NCBI GenBank assembly: GCA_964398185.1
Contig: CAYNML010000026.1
Location: 1 to 64,000 of the forward strand
Length of the DNA: 64,000 bases
Direction of reading: 5' to 3'
From: Fen-1058 sp964398185
GTDB taxonomy: Bacteria; Chloroflexota; Anaerolineae; Fen-1058
The notes under the pieces are model-generated. The model saw only the letters and a list, made by a program, of their open reading frames with translations. It had not been told where the DNA came from and did no database searches. Positions 15,139 to 24,420 of the stretch are shown here, in pieces. The translations under genes were made by a program, and so were the position numbers. How positions within the stretch are numbered: the stretch's first letter is position 1; the number at the start of each line of letters is the position of its first letter.

Positions 15139-16761
15139 ATGGCGAATGTTCTTTATAGAGAGAGTGATTCATACAGTATGGAACCTAACTTAGTCTTGAC
15201 CGGCTTCATGGGCACGGGCAAAACAACGGTCGGGCAATTGATCGCGCAGCGGCTGGGGCGCGAGTTCGTCGACACCGATCGGTGGATTGAGGAGCGCGCG
15301 GGTAAAGCGGTGCAGGCGATCTTTGCCGAAGATGGCGAAGATCGTTTTCGCGCATGGGAGGCCGAGGCGTGCGAAGCTCTGTCCGAGCCGCGCGGCCTGA
15401 TCATCGCGACGGGCGGTTGGGCGCTGGGGCCGCAGCACAACCGCGAAGCCATGCAGCGCGGCGGGTGTGTGATCTGCCTGTGGGCTGAGCCGGAAACGAT
15501 TCTGGCGCGGTTACAGGGGGTGGATGATCGACCCATGTTGTGGAGCGATGATCGCGCGGCCAAGTTGCGCGCTTTGTTAAAGCAGCGCGAAGAAGTGTAT
15601 CGCTCGTTTGCATGGCAGGTCGATACGACGAAGCTGGATGTGGCCGAGGTGATGCTGCACGTCATGGCCTTGTACGGATCGGTGAGCACACTGAATGATC
15701 CTGATACCTTCTACCTGCCGATGGGCGAACGCGGCAATGCCGTTATGCTGGGCGCCGGGCTGCTGGAATCGATCGGGCCGGTGCTGCACGCGCGCGGCCT
15801 GCGCGGCACGCTGGCGCTGATCGGCGATTCGAATGTGATAGCACATCACGGCGATCGCGTCTATCAATCGTTGCTGCTGGCCGGCTTTGAAGTATTGCCG
15901 TTGAAAGTGCCCGCCGGGGAAGAAAGCAAAACGTTGGACATGGCCGGTGTGTTGTATGAGCAGTTAGTACAAGGAGGCTTGGAGCGCAGCGGCGCGATCG
16001 TCGCGTTGGGCGGCGGCGTCATCGGCGATCTGTCCGGCTTCGTGGCGGCGACGTATCTGCGCGGCGTACCGTGGATCAACTGCGCGACCTCGCTGCTGGC
16101 GATGGTCGATGCGAGCCTCGGCGGCAAGACCGGCGTCGATCTACCGAGCGGCAAGAATCTCGTCGGCGCGTTTCATCCGCCGTTGTTGACCGTCAGCGAT
16201 TTGACGGTGCTGCGCACGCTGCCCGAACGCGAATTTCAAAGCGGCATGGCCGAGGTGATCAAGGCGGGCCTCATCGGCGATGCTGAACTGTTCGAGATGA
16301 TCGAAGGCGGCTCAACGGACATTCAGGAGATCATCCGCCGCGCGATCAAGGTGAAGGTCGATGTGGTGCGCGAGGATCCGTTCGAGAAGGGGCGGCGGGC
16401 GGCCTTGAATCTCGGCCACACGATCGGCCACGGTCTCGAAGCGGCTTCGCAGTTTTTGCTGAGTCACGGTGAAGCGATCGGCATCGGTACGATCGCCGAG
16501 GCCATGATCGCTGAATGGCTTGGCCTTGCTCAGCCCGGCTTGAGTGAACGCATTGAGATGGTGACGGAGTTGGTCGGCCTGCCCACGCGCTTCGCCAATC
16601 TGGAAACGGACACGATCCTGCAATTGATGCGCTCGGACAAGAAGAAGCAGTTGGGGCGCTTGAAGTTTGCGCTGCCGCGCGCGATTGGTGATGTTGTCGT
16701 CGGCGTGGATGTGAAGGATGAATTGGTGCGCAAGGCGATTGAGGCGGTGCGTGACGAGTAA
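15139..16761 (+). CDS. aroKB: Shikimate kinase / 3-dehydroquinate synthase fusion
   Basis: One 540-residue polypeptide covering two pathway steps. Residues about 14-180 are shikimate kinase: P-loop GFMGTGKTT and FVDTDRWIEE. Residues about 195-540 are 3-dehydroquinate synthase: GGGVIGDLSGFVAATYLRG (about 291), GGKTGVDLPSGKNLVGAFHPP (about 326), and Zn ligand motif LNLGHTIGHG (about 422). A second ATG at 15178 begins the conserved kinase sequence and could be the true start; neither has a strong ribosome site. The stop TAA lies in the first of three heptamers (CGAGTAA, CGAGTAA, TGCGTAA; 16755-16775). Confidence 0.95.
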   Translation: MANVLYRESDSYSMEPNLVLTGFMGTGKTTVGQLIAQRLGREFVDTDRWIEERAGKAVQAIFAEDGEDRFRAWEAEACEALSEPRGLIIATGGWALGPQHNREAMQRGGCVICLWAEPETILARLQGVDDRPMLWSDDRAAKLRALLKQREEVYRSFAWQVDTTKLDVAEVMLHVMALYGSVSTLNDPDTFYLPMGERGNAVMLGAGLLESIGPVLHARGLRGTLALIGDSNVIAHHGDRVYQSLLLAGFEVLPLKVPAGEESKTLDMAGVLYEQLVQGGLERSGAIVALGGGVIGDLSGFVAATYLRGVPWINCATSLLAMVDASLGGKTGVDLPSGKNLVGAFHPPLLTVSDLTVLRTLPEREFQSGMAEVIKAGLIGDAELFEMIEGGSTDIQEIIRRAIKVKVDVVREDPFEKGRRAALNLGHTIGHGLEAASQFLLSHGEAIGIGTIAEAMIAEWLGLAQPGLSERIEMVTELVGLPTRFANLETDTILQLMRSDKKKQLGRLKFALPRAIGDVVVGVDVKDELVRKAIEAVRDE

Positions 16762-16780
16762 CGAGTAATGCGTAATTCAG

Positions 16781-16829
16781 AACGCGATTTATCGCGTTTC
16801 CCTTATCAGGCGTCGAATTCATTCGACGC
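16781..16829. repeat. Double hairpin element before aroQ
   Basis: AACGCGA/TCGCGTT (16781-16798) and GCGTCGAAT/ATTCGACGC around TC (16810-16829). Same layout and same GAATTCATTC core as the element before aroE. Confidence 0.65.
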
Positions 16830-16843
16830 GCCGGAGCGAAGAC

Positions 16844-17288
16844 AATGAAAATCCTGGTGTTGCACGGCCCTAACCTGAATCTGCTCGGCGCACGCGAGCC
16901 GGAGATTTACGGCCAGACGACGTTGGCCGACATCGACGCGGCGCTGCGTGAAGAGGGCGGGGCGCTCGGCGTGGAAGAAGTGCGCTGTCTGCAATCCAAC
17001 CACGAAGGCGCGCTGATCGATGCGCTGCACGAGGCGCGATCATGGGCCGACGGCGTCGTGATCAATCCCGGCGGGTTCACGCACACCTCGGTGGCGCTGC
17101 GCGACGCCATCGCGGCGATTGGCCTGCCGGTGGTGGAAGTGCACCTGTCCAACATCCACGCGCGCGAAGAGTTCCGCCACAAGTCGGTGACGGCGGCGGT
17201 GTGCGTGGGGATCATCGGCGGGTTTGGCTGGCGCAGCTATTTGCTGGGGCTGCGGGCGCTGGTCGATGTTCTGCGTTCTTCGAGGTAA
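16844..17288 (+). CDS. aroQ: 3-dehydroquinate dehydratase, type II
   Basis: Dehydrates 3-dehydroquinate to 3-dehydroshikimate. The 147-residue dodecameric type II enzyme shows HGPNLNLLGAREPEIYG with the catalytic Tyr, QSNHEGALIDALHEA, NPGGFTHTSVALRDA and EVHLSNIHAREEFRHKS with the catalytic His. The ATG is at 16844-16846 after CCGGAG. Last gene of the aromatic cluster. Confidence 0.95.
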
Positions 17289-17473
17289 GTGCTCGCTTTA
17301 TTTATGGCGCAGGTTCTGATTCTGCGCTCCGCCGACTGATCCCAGCCTCGATTGGCCGGACGTAAGCTAGTGCTTCAACCATTTGAAGATGCGGGGTAGT
17401 GTCGGGCCTCGTGCCCGTCAAAACGCCGCCGAGCGGCTAGACGACGACCTCGCAAGACTTTCATGGCGGACTA
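17289..17473. other. Intergenic between aroQ and the sugar operon
   Basis: 185 bp between convergent genes. No gene, clear terminator or repeat family was recognised here. Confidence 0.5.
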
Positions 17474-18553
17474 CTAGGGCACTTCTTCGGGCCGGACTTC
17501 GCGCCCGGTCGCGGCGGATTGCAGGGCGGCCAGCGTGAATTGCAACACCGCTTTTCCGGTCGGGCCGTCGAGCCGGGGTTGCCCGCCGGTCTTGAGTTTC
17601 TCGATGAAGTCGTGCGTCGTGGCAATGAAACTGTCATGCCACTCCACGCCTTCGACCGGTACCGGCGTGGTCTTGCCGTCCTTGAAGAGCAGCAGTTCGG
17701 GCAGGTCAACGGTCTTCGCGGTGTAGCGGTTGATGAAGAGGATGCCCTTCTCGCCGATGACCTCGATGCGATCGTCGTCAGCGTAGTAGTCGGAGTAGAT
17801 GCGCATCTTGGGCGTGTGTTCGATGTCCAACTGGCCGTAGCAATGTGAGGATTTGTACTTGAACATGATCATGGCCGGCGCGTCGATCTTGACGATGCCG
17901 CCCGCTTCCTTCACCGGCGTATGGTCGATCCAGGCGTAGACTTTCTCCACGGGGCCGCCCAGATAGTAGCCGAGTGAAAACAAGTGATAGCCGTGATCGA
18001 AGACGAGCGGACCGCCGCCGCACTGTTTCTCGTTGAAGCGCCACAGCCACGCGGAGAGCGGCACCTTCCAGGACGTGTCGCTGGTGCCGCTGTTGACGTG
18101 CATCCGAATAGCGCGCACCTCGCCGATCTCGCCCGCCTCAATCATTTGCTTGGCGCGCACGGCCGGGGCATAGTAGACAAAGGTCTCGTAGACGCGCAGG
18201 CGCACACCGGCCTTGTTCGCCGCGGCGATCATCTGGTCCGCTTCGGCGGCCGTGAGCGCCATCGGTTTTTGCACCGAGATGTGCTTCCCGGCCTTCGCCG
18301 CCTGCACCGTCATCGAGCAGTGCAGATGGTGAGGCGTGAGCAGTTCCACCACATCCACGTCTTTATCATTCAGCACCTGGGCGTAATCGGTGTAGATTTT
18401 TTCGACGCCCCATTCCCTGGCTTTGTCCCTGGCATGGCCTTTGTTGGTATCGCATACCGCGACGATCTTCGCATCCTCGCGGCCCCGATAGCCGAGTTGA
18501 TGCAGATCGGAGATGCGGCCGCAGCCGACGATGGCCACTCGAATAGGGTTCAT
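17474..18553 (-). CDS. Gfo/Idh/MocA family oxidoreductase
   Basis: NAD(P)-dependent sugar or polyol dehydrogenase of 359 residues. Rossmann start VAIVGCGRISDLH; the usual EKP motif reads QKP (SVQKPMALTAAEAD), a minor variant. A C-terminal substrate domain follows (GGGPLVFDHGYH near 190). The ATG at 18553 follows AAGGAGG; the longer in-frame extension overlaps the transporter and is a shadow. It overlaps the transporter stop by 4 bp, so it is the last gene of the catabolic operon. Substrate unknown; inositol, apiose and hexuronate dehydrogenases are all in this family. Confidence 0.9.
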   Translation of the reverse strand: MNPIRVAIVGCGRISDLHQLGYRGREDAKIVAVCDTNKGHARDKAREWGVEKIYTDYAQVLNDKDVDVVELLTPHHLHCSMTVQAAKAGKHISVQKPMALTAAEADQMIAAANKAGVRLRVYETFVYYAPAVRAKQMIEAGEIGEVRAIRMHVNSGTSDTSWKVPLSAWLWRFNEKQCGGGPLVFDHGYHLFSLGYYLGGPVEKVYAWIDHTPVKEAGGIVKIDAPAMIMFKYKSSHCYGQLDIEHTPKMRIYSDYYADDDRIEVIGEKGILFINRYTAKTVDLPELLLFKDGKTTPVPVEGVEWHDSFIATTHDFIEKLKTGGQPRLDGPTGKAVLQFTLAALQSAATGREVRPEEVP

Positions 18554-19914
18554 GCCGATGCCTCCTTCGCCGCTGCATCCATGGCTTCCAGCCTGGCACG
18601 GATGGCGGCATGCGTCTTGCGCGTGATGGGATACTTGATCAGCAGCGGCAGGCATACCAGAATGATGCCCGCCGGGATCAATCCGAAGAACAGGCGGATG
18701 CCGAACAACGCATTCGAGGATTGTTCCACGTTGGGAACGTAGCCAAAACCGGTCAATATCCAGCCGACCGTGACCAACGCCAGGGCCTCGGAGATCTTGG
18801 TCGCCAATCCCCACACGCCGTAGTACATGCCGCTGCGCTGCTGGCCTGTATCCGCCCGATCGTAATCGGCCACATCGGCCACCATCGCCCACGGGAAAAT
18901 CCATTGGGCTGCAAAACCGAATCCGGCCAGCGCCGCGATCAGGTAGATCAACCCCGTCGATTCATGCGGCAGGAAGAACGTCAGGATCACCGCGAGGCCG
19001 CCGACCAGCATACCCAACGCGTAGGCCGGGCCTTTGTCCATCCTGCGGCTGACCCACTGCCAGAACGGCAAGGCGATCGTCACGCAGATCAGCATCAACC
19101 CCATCACCAGCGAGGTCTCAGCGGCCATGAGCAACTGATACTCAATGTAGTACACCATCAGGATTTTGATGAACGCAAAGGACAGGTTGATCACGAAATA
19201 AGTCGCGCACAGCCACGCGAACGGCTTGTTCTTCAGCGCGACAGCCAATGACTTGAAAGGCGACGGCTCCGGCGCACTGACCGCCAGCCCCTTTCGTTCG
19301 CGAATGCCCGCCGCCGAGATCAGCAGCGCCGCGGCCGCCACCACACCATAGGCAATGCCGATGAAGGCATAGCCCGTTTGCTGCAGCGCAAACAATCCGA
19401 CGATGGCAGGTGTCAGCGCTGCACCCACCAGGTAAGCCGGGACCGCCATCACCATGCGATAAGTGGTCAGGCTTGATCGTTCGTCGTAATCATCGGTCAG
19501 TTCCGAAGTCAGGGCATAGTACGGAACGTTGGTCAGCGTCCACAGCGTATCGAACAAGATGAAGGTCGCGGCGATCCAGAAAAAGGCCGAGAGCCGATCG
19601 GACGCCGGGACGAACCAGAGGAGTGCGGTGGCAATCCCCAGCGGTATGGCGCCGAAGATCATGAAGACGCGCCGCTTGCCGAAGCGCGATTTGGTCCGAT
19701 CGGTGAGCCAGCCGAACAGCGGATCGTTGATCGCGTCCCAGCCTTTGCCGATCAGTAAGGCGTTGCCGGCCAGCGCGGGAGGAACCAGCGCCGCATCGGT
19801 GTAGAACTTCATCAGGAAGAACTGCACCGCCGAGTTGACCACGGCATTGCCGAGATCGCCAATGCCATAGAAGACCTTGGTGCGTCTGGACAGCTTGCCC
19901 GTCTTCTCTTCCAT
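18550..19914 (-). CDS. GPH-type sugar:cation symporter (MFS)
   Basis: 454-residue transporter with about 12 hydrophobic segments and the GPH (MelB/XynB-like) hallmarks GIGDLGNAVVNSAVQFFLMKFYT near the N-terminus and PLFGWLTDRTKSRFGKRR in the first cytoplasmic loop. ATG 19914 is preferred over the GTG at 19935, because AAGGAGG lies between the two and is well placed for 19914. Probably imports the substrate of this operon, perhaps as a glycoside or hexuronide. Confidence 0.9.
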   Translation of the reverse strand: MEEKTGKLSRRTKVFYGIGDLGNAVVNSAVQFFLMKFYTDAALVPPALAGNALLIGKGWDAINDPLFGWLTDRTKSRFGKRRVFMIFGAIPLGIATALLWFVPASDRLSAFFWIAATFILFDTLWTLTNVPYYALTSELTDDYDERSSLTTYRMVMAVPAYLVGAALTPAIVGLFALQQTGYAFIGIAYGVVAAAALLISAAGIRERKGLAVSAPEPSPFKSLAVALKNKPFAWLCATYFVINLSFAFIKILMVYYIEYQLLMAAETSLVMGLMLICVTIALPFWQWVSRRMDKGPAYALGMLVGGLAVILTFFLPHESTGLIYLIAALAGFGFAAQWIFPWAMVADVADYDRADTGQQRSGMYYGVWGLATKISEALALVTVGWILTGFGYVPNVEQSSNALFGIRLFFGLIPAGIILVCLPLLIKYPITRKTHAAIRARLEAMDAAAKEASA

Positions 19915-19997
19915 TGCATCCTCCTTGGTGGACACTGCCTTAGCGGAGTAATGTCATTAGAGCGAATATCTGAATGGTTTACGCCTCATGCTACGTC

Positions 19998-20074
19998 GTC
20001 ATGCCCGAATGCTTCTGTCGGGCATCCAGCTTGACGGTCGCTCTGGATTCCCGCCGAAAGCGCGCGGGAATGAC
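19998..20074. repeat. Interspersed repeat family B, copy 1
   Basis: GTCATGCCCGAATGC...GGGCATCCAG and CTGGATTCCCGCC...GCGGGAATGAC blocks. Further copies lie at 38123-38253 and 58751-58833. It occupies the gap between the isomerase and transporter genes. Confidence 0.8.
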
Positions 20075-20085
20075 ATCGGCGTACA

Positions 20086-20715
20086 TCAAAACGGAAACCG
20101 CTCTAGCGCGGAATGAATGTACGGGTTGGTTTCGGCAAATTCTTCCAGCACGGGGCGAAATGCTGGGAATGTCAACGCCGGACGAACGACCTCGTCGGGC
20201 AGCGACAGCAAAATCTCTGCCAGCGGGCGATGGGCGACGTGTGAAATCTGCTCGAGCAATTCGCGCGCCTCACGCTGCGGCTCGGCGCGGTGCGGAGGAT
20301 AGCCGCTCCCTGCTTCAGGTGTGAAGAGCTGGTCGAAGATGAGGCGCAGGTTCACATCGCCCGCCCAGCCGTAGCCCTGATTGAGCGCCAGCGAGACGCA
20401 GTTCCCGGCGTTGATGCGCGCAAAGAGGAACGCGTCCAGCGGATTGAGCAAATGCCCGCAGAACACGCCTGGATATTGCATCACCGCGTTGAGATAACCC
20501 AGCCCGGTTCCGCAGCCGCCGACTACAAAATCCACGGCCCGCAGGTTCAACAACAAGGCCGACATCAAGCCGGTATGAATGTAGAGCAGCCCCGGCGAAT
20601 CGCTGCTCGACGTATTGCCCAGATTCAGAATTTCGTGACCACGGCCTTCAAGCGCTTTCAAGATGTCCGCGTTCTTATCGGCTGCACTGATCTCGTTGAT
20701 GACGGCAATTCTCAT
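20086..20715 (-). CDS. RpiB/LacA/LacB-like sugar-phosphate isomerase
   Basis: 209 residues. The N-terminal 150 resemble RpiB/LacAB: MRIAVINEISAADKNADI, then the phosphate loop VVGGCGTGLGYLNAVMQYPGVFCGH and NAGNCVSLALN. A C-terminal extension of about 55 residues is longer than in classical RpiB. In E. coli RpiB the base is Cys66 in the CGTG segment, and here GGCGTG keeps that Cys. The start overlaps the transketolase subunit by ATGA. Likely isomerises a tetrose or pentose phosphate, or a related analogue. Confidence 0.85.
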   Translation of the reverse strand: MRIAVINEISAADKNADILKALEGRGHEILNLGNTSSSDSPGLLYIHTGLMSALLLNLRAVDFVVGGCGTGLGYLNAVMQYPGVFCGHLLNPLDAFLFARINAGNCVSLALNQGYGWAGDVNLRLIFDQLFTPEAGSGYPPHRAEPQREARELLEQISHVAHRPLAEILLSLPDEVVRPALTFPAFRPVLEEFAETNPYIHSALERFPF

Positions 20716-21656
20716 CGATCTTTCCTCCTCAGCACTCGCTGCGCCGCAGCGACGATCTCAGTGACCGCCAGTCCGCAGGCGTCCATCAATTGATCGAGGT
20801 CGCGGCCCGTCGGGCAGAAATGATCGCGGATACCGATCCGCTCCATTGGTGTAGGACATCCCTCGGCCAGCGTCTCAGCCACCGCGCTGCCCAACCCGCC
20901 GATGATATTGTGCTCCTCGGCGGTGACCAACGCACCAGTCTCTTCAGCGGCTTCGAGCAGCAGATCACGATCGATCGGTTTAAGCGTATGGATCTCCAGC
21001 ACGCGAGCGTCGACACCTTGCGTCCACAACTGTTCCGCAGCTGCGGCGCACCGTCCCACCATCGCCCCCGTTGCGACCAGCGTCAGGTCATGTCCTGATC
21101 GCAAGAGACGACCCTTTCCGATCTGCAACGGCGTATCCGGTTGATGAACCGGCAGCGCGCCCGCGCGGCTGATGCGCAAATAGATCGGGCCGTCGAACTC
21201 CGCCACCAATGGCACCCAAGCGGCGGCTTCCGCGGCATCCGCCGGAACGATGACGGTCATTCCCGGCAGAGCGCGCACATTCGCCAAATCCGTGATCGAA
21301 TAATGGGTCGCGCCATCTTTGAAGTCCGAGATGCCCGCATAGCTGGCCGCGATTTTGACATTCGTGCGGGCATAGCACACGCAGGTGCGAATCTGCTCCA
21401 GCGCCCGCAGTGACAGGATCGACGCGAAGCCGTTGATGAACGGCACGAAGCCGCCCAACGCCAGACCGGCGGCGACATCCACCATGCAAGGTTCGGCAAT
21501 GCCGAGGTTGAAAAACCGATCGGGAAAGCGCGCCGCGAAGAAGCTGGAGAGGGTGGAGGCGGCTGTATCCACGTCCAGCGCAATCACGTTCGGATTCCGA
21601 TCGCCGTACTCAGCCAATGCCCGACCGTACGCCTCGCGCATCGAGAGCTCAGCCAT
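20712..21656 (-). CDS. Transketolase, C-terminal subunit
   Basis: 314 residues carrying the pyrimidine-binding and C-terminal domains of a split transketolase: NLGIAEPCMVDVAAGLA (catalytic Glu in GIAE), GHDLTLVATGAMVG, and ITAEEHN-like VTAEEHNIIGGLGSAVAE near 250. It overlaps the N-terminal subunit by 8 bp. Split transketolases next to catabolic isomerases and transporters occur in dedicated sugar pathways (e.g. apulose-4-P and 6-sulfofructose routes) as well as in general pentose metabolism. Confidence 0.92.
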   Translation of the reverse strand: MAELSMREAYGRALAEYGDRNPNVIALDVDTAASTLSSFFAARFPDRFFNLGIAEPCMVDVAAGLALGGFVPFINGFASILSLRALEQIRTCVCYARTNVKIAASYAGISDFKDGATHYSITDLANVRALPGMTVIVPADAAEAAAWVPLVAEFDGPIYLRISRAGALPVHQPDTPLQIGKGRLLRSGHDLTLVATGAMVGRCAAAAEQLWTQGVDARVLEIHTLKPIDRDLLLEAAEETGALVTAEEHNIIGGLGSAVAETLAEGCPTPMERIGIRDHFCPTGRDLDQLMDACGLAVTEIVAAAQRVLRRKDR

Positions 21657-22491
21657 GCATCACCTCCCCGAGCTCCGCCAACGCCCGATCGAGTTGTTCG
21701 GCATTCGGGACATTGCCGTGCCAATACGCTTGATTCTCCATGTAGGACACGCCCTTGCCCTTGGTCGTATGCGCGAGGATGACGGTGGGCCGATCGTGTA
21801 TTTGAGAGGCCATCGCCAGCGCTTCCACGATCTGACAAACATCGTGTCCATTAATGTCCATCACACGCCACCCCCACGCCCGCCATTTATCAGCCAGCGG
21901 TTCGAGCGGCATGACCTCGTGCACCGGGCCATCCAGTTGAACGTCGTTGTAATCCACGATGACAGTCAGATTCGCGAGGCGATACTTGGCCGCGGCCATC
22001 GCGCCTTCCCAGACGATGCCGCCCTGCGATTCGCCATCGCCCAGCAGCACGTAGGTGTGATAGCGCTGCTTCTTCAACCGCGCGGCCAATGCCAACCCGA
22101 CGCCGATGGCCACCCCATGACCGAGCAGGCCGCTGGTCATATCGACGCCAGGAGTTTTGAAGCGATCGGGATGACCTTGATGCGGGCAATCCACCGCACC
22201 CCAATGGTCGAGCTCGGCGAAGGGGAAGAAGCCGCGTCGAGCGAGTGCCGCGTACAGCACCGCTGAACCATGTCCCTTGCTCAAGATGAAACGATCGCGC
22301 TCGTCCCAGTTGGGGTTTGCCGGATCAATTCGCAGCACATGAAAATAGAGCACGGCCATGATCTCGGCGGCGGATAATGCTCCGCCCGGATGCCCGGCCC
22401 CACGGCGATGGATCAGACGCAGGCTGTCCACACGCAAGTCGCGGGCGATGTCTTCGAGTTCGACGATTTTTTCGGGAGTCAATGAACTCAT
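21649..22491 (-). CDS. Transketolase, N-terminal subunit
   Basis: 280-residue TPP-binding half: IHRRGAGHPGGALSAAEIM (about 21), ILSKGHGSAVLYAALARRG (about 61), and the TPP/Mg motif LGDGESQGGIVWEGAMAAAKYRLANLTVIVDYN (about 146, GDG to N). ATG 22491 begins MSSLTPEKIVELE; the upstream in-frame extension overlaps the next gene. Functions with the C-terminal subunit encoded downstream. Confidence 0.93.
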   Translation of the reverse strand: MSSLTPEKIVELEDIARDLRVDSLRLIHRRGAGHPGGALSAAEIMAVLYFHVLRIDPANPNWDERDRFILSKGHGSAVLYAALARRGFFPFAELDHWGAVDCPHQGHPDRFKTPGVDMTSGLLGHGVAIGVGLALAARLKKQRYHTYVLLGDGESQGGIVWEGAMAAAKYRLANLTVIVDYNDVQLDGPVHEVMPLEPLADKWRAWGWRVMDINGHDVCQIVEALAMASQIHDRPTVILAHTTKGKGVSYMENQAYWHGNVPNAEQLDRALAELGEVMHG

Positions 22492-22517
22492 GTGAATGTC
22501 CTTTGTGATGAGAGCCT

Positions 22518-24371
22518 CTACAACCCGATCGCATGGCGCAGCTGCTGCACATCGTCGCACCAGTTGCCGACGTTCCAGCGGCCATAGACGCCCATGCCGC
22601 CCAACGGATCGGGGCCGAAATAAACCGGCACGTGGATGAGCGTCAGCCCGTTGTGATTGCCAGCCTGTTCCAACGCAGAGGTGAGCGATTCGGGTGCGCG
22701 TCCGCCGTCTAAGGCCAATACACCGGGCACGGCGCGCGCCCAGGCCGCGTAATCGACCTGAACGGTGTTCCAGGTGGCGAATCCCTGTCCGTACTGATCA
22801 TTTTGCAGGCCGGTGATGGCGCCCATGCGTCCGTTGTCGAGCAGCAGGATGCAGCCGCGCGCGCCATGCTCGACGCCGTCGATCAGGATCTGCGGATTCA
22901 TCGTAAACGATCCATCGCCGGTCAGCGCCAACGCATAGAATGGTTTCGATGCGACGCCGGTGGCCAGCAGCGCCGAGACGGCGAAGCCCATGTAGCTGGC
23001 GCCGGTCTCAGTAAAGGTCCGATCGGGACGTTCATCTTCCACGATTTGAAATCCATTCGCTTGCACATCTCCGGCATCAAGGAAGCAGACCGCATCACGC
23101 GCCTTGGCCCAATCGGTAGCGATCTTGATGGCAGCGGGCTGGGTCAACACCGCTCCGCCCCAATATTCGTCAAACAAAACGGGATTCAAAACACGCTCTT
23201 GCTTGAAGGACTGCCACGCCGCCTTCTTTTCCGCGCAAGCCTTCAACCACGCTGTCTTGTCGGCCTGCTCAGAACCGAGAGCGGCATTCAACTTTTCCAG
23301 CGTCTGACACACATCGCCGACCAATGCCAGCGTGCGCGTGTAATGCGTGGCATCGTCCACATCGGCATTGATATTGATCACGCGTTTCACGTGCGGATAG
23401 CCGGTGCGCGAGCAATCCGATTGGCAGACGGCTCGCGTCCCGACGGCGATCAACAGGTCGGCGTTCTCCATCGCGTAGTTGCCGCACGACGATCCTTTTG
23501 AACCGCCGACGGTCATGTTCTGTGGATGGGCGTATGGGATGCAGCCTGTCGCGATCGGCGTGTGCACCAGAACTCCACCGGCTCGTTCGAGCAGCCCGGT
23601 CAATTCCGCACCGGCGTGGCGTCCACCGCCGCCGACTTTGATCAGCACACGATCGGCTTCACGGATCCACTGGGCTGCGCGGGCGTAATCGCCCACCGCC
23701 GGACCCAGCACAACCGATCGGACTTCTGGCAGTTCCTCGAGATTGAAATTTGGCAGCCACGTTGCCTGAGTGTTCATCGGCAGGAGCAAATAGTAAGGGC
23801 CGGGACGAGCCGGATGATCGACGGTTGCTGCGCCGCGTCGCAGAGCAGTGGACAGCGCCAACGGAGTATGCAAGCTGTAAGCGCGTCCTAGCGTGGCGGC
23901 CATCTGCAAAAACAGCCCCTGTTCATGCCTGGGGACTTGCTGCATGTTGAAGCCTTCATCCTCGGTGGTCTCATCGCCGAAGAGATACCAGACGCCGATG
24001 CCGTCCGAAGCGGGCGCGAGAGAAGCGGCCAGGGCTTGCAGCGCGCCCGGCCCAATCGAGGTCACCACCGCCGCTTTTTCGCCTGTCACCCAACGCAACG
24101 CCGCGGCTGCATGTGAGGCTTCGATCTCGCTGCGAACGCCGTAGACTTTGAGATGCCCGGCCGCTTGATAGACACGCAAGACTTCGCCCACTTCCGTCGA
24201 GCCGTGACCGAGGACAGTGAAGTAAGTCTTCACTTCCTGCCGCAGCAGTCCGAGCACGAGGGCTTCGGAGAGAGTTACATCGAGCCGTGGAGGAAGCAGA
24301 CCCTGCGCCAGATCCGCCGCATGTTCTGCGCGTTGGCGCGTCAATTCTGAGTGAGATGGTTTGTGGTCCAC
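22518..24371 (-). CDS. IolD-like thiamine-diphosphate enzyme
   Basis: 617-residue TPP enzyme of the acetolactate-synthase fold, closest by motif to IolD (trihydroxycyclohexane-1,2-dione acylhydrolase): FTVLGHGSTEVGEVL and AGHLKVYGVRSEIEASHAA with the activating Glu, SIGPGALQALAAS, the TPP motif TGDGSFTMN...LLLDNGRMG, and WNVGNW near the C-terminus as in IolD. The start is a GTG. Other TPP relatives such as sulfoacetaldehyde acetyltransferase remain possible. First structural gene after iclR; no IolB, IolC or IolE is nearby, so a complete inositol route is not encoded here. Confidence 0.82.
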   Translation of the reverse strand: MDHKPSHSELTRQRAEHAADLAQGLLPPRLDVTLSEALVLGLLRQEVKTYFTVLGHGSTEVGEVLRVYQAAGHLKVYGVRSEIEASHAAAALRWVTGEKAAVVTSIGPGALQALAASLAPASDGIGVWYLFGDETTEDEGFNMQQVPRHEQGLFLQMAATLGRAYSLHTPLALSTALRRGAATVDHPARPGPYYLLLPMNTQATWLPNFNLEELPEVRSVVLGPAVGDYARAAQWIREADRVLIKVGGGGRHAGAELTGLLERAGGVLVHTPIATGCIPYAHPQNMTVGGSKGSSCGNYAMENADLLIAVGTRAVCQSDCSRTGYPHVKRVININADVDDATHYTRTLALVGDVCQTLEKLNAALGSEQADKTAWLKACAEKKAAWQSFKQERVLNPVLFDEYWGGAVLTQPAAIKIATDWAKARDAVCFLDAGDVQANGFQIVEDERPDRTFTETGASYMGFAVSALLATGVASKPFYALALTGDGSFTMNPQILIDGVEHGARGCILLLDNGRMGAITGLQNDQYGQGFATWNTVQVDYAAWARAVPGVLALDGGRAPESLTSALEQAGNHNGLTLIHVPVYFGPDPLGGMGVYGRWNVGNWCDDVQQLRHAIGL

Positions 24372-24420
24372 AGCAGCCTCGTCTCTTCAACCAAACATCG
24401 GCGGTAATTTCTCAGTCGTC

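Noticed and set aside
17289..17473. Small RNA or attenuator between aroQ and the sugar operon
   Set aside because: Both flanking genes end here; no promoter, stem with T-run or conserved pattern could be supported.
20086..20715. Housekeeping ribose-5-phosphate isomerase B
   Set aside because: The length (209 versus about 150), divergent N-terminus and operon context point to a specialised isomerase; only the fold was assigned.
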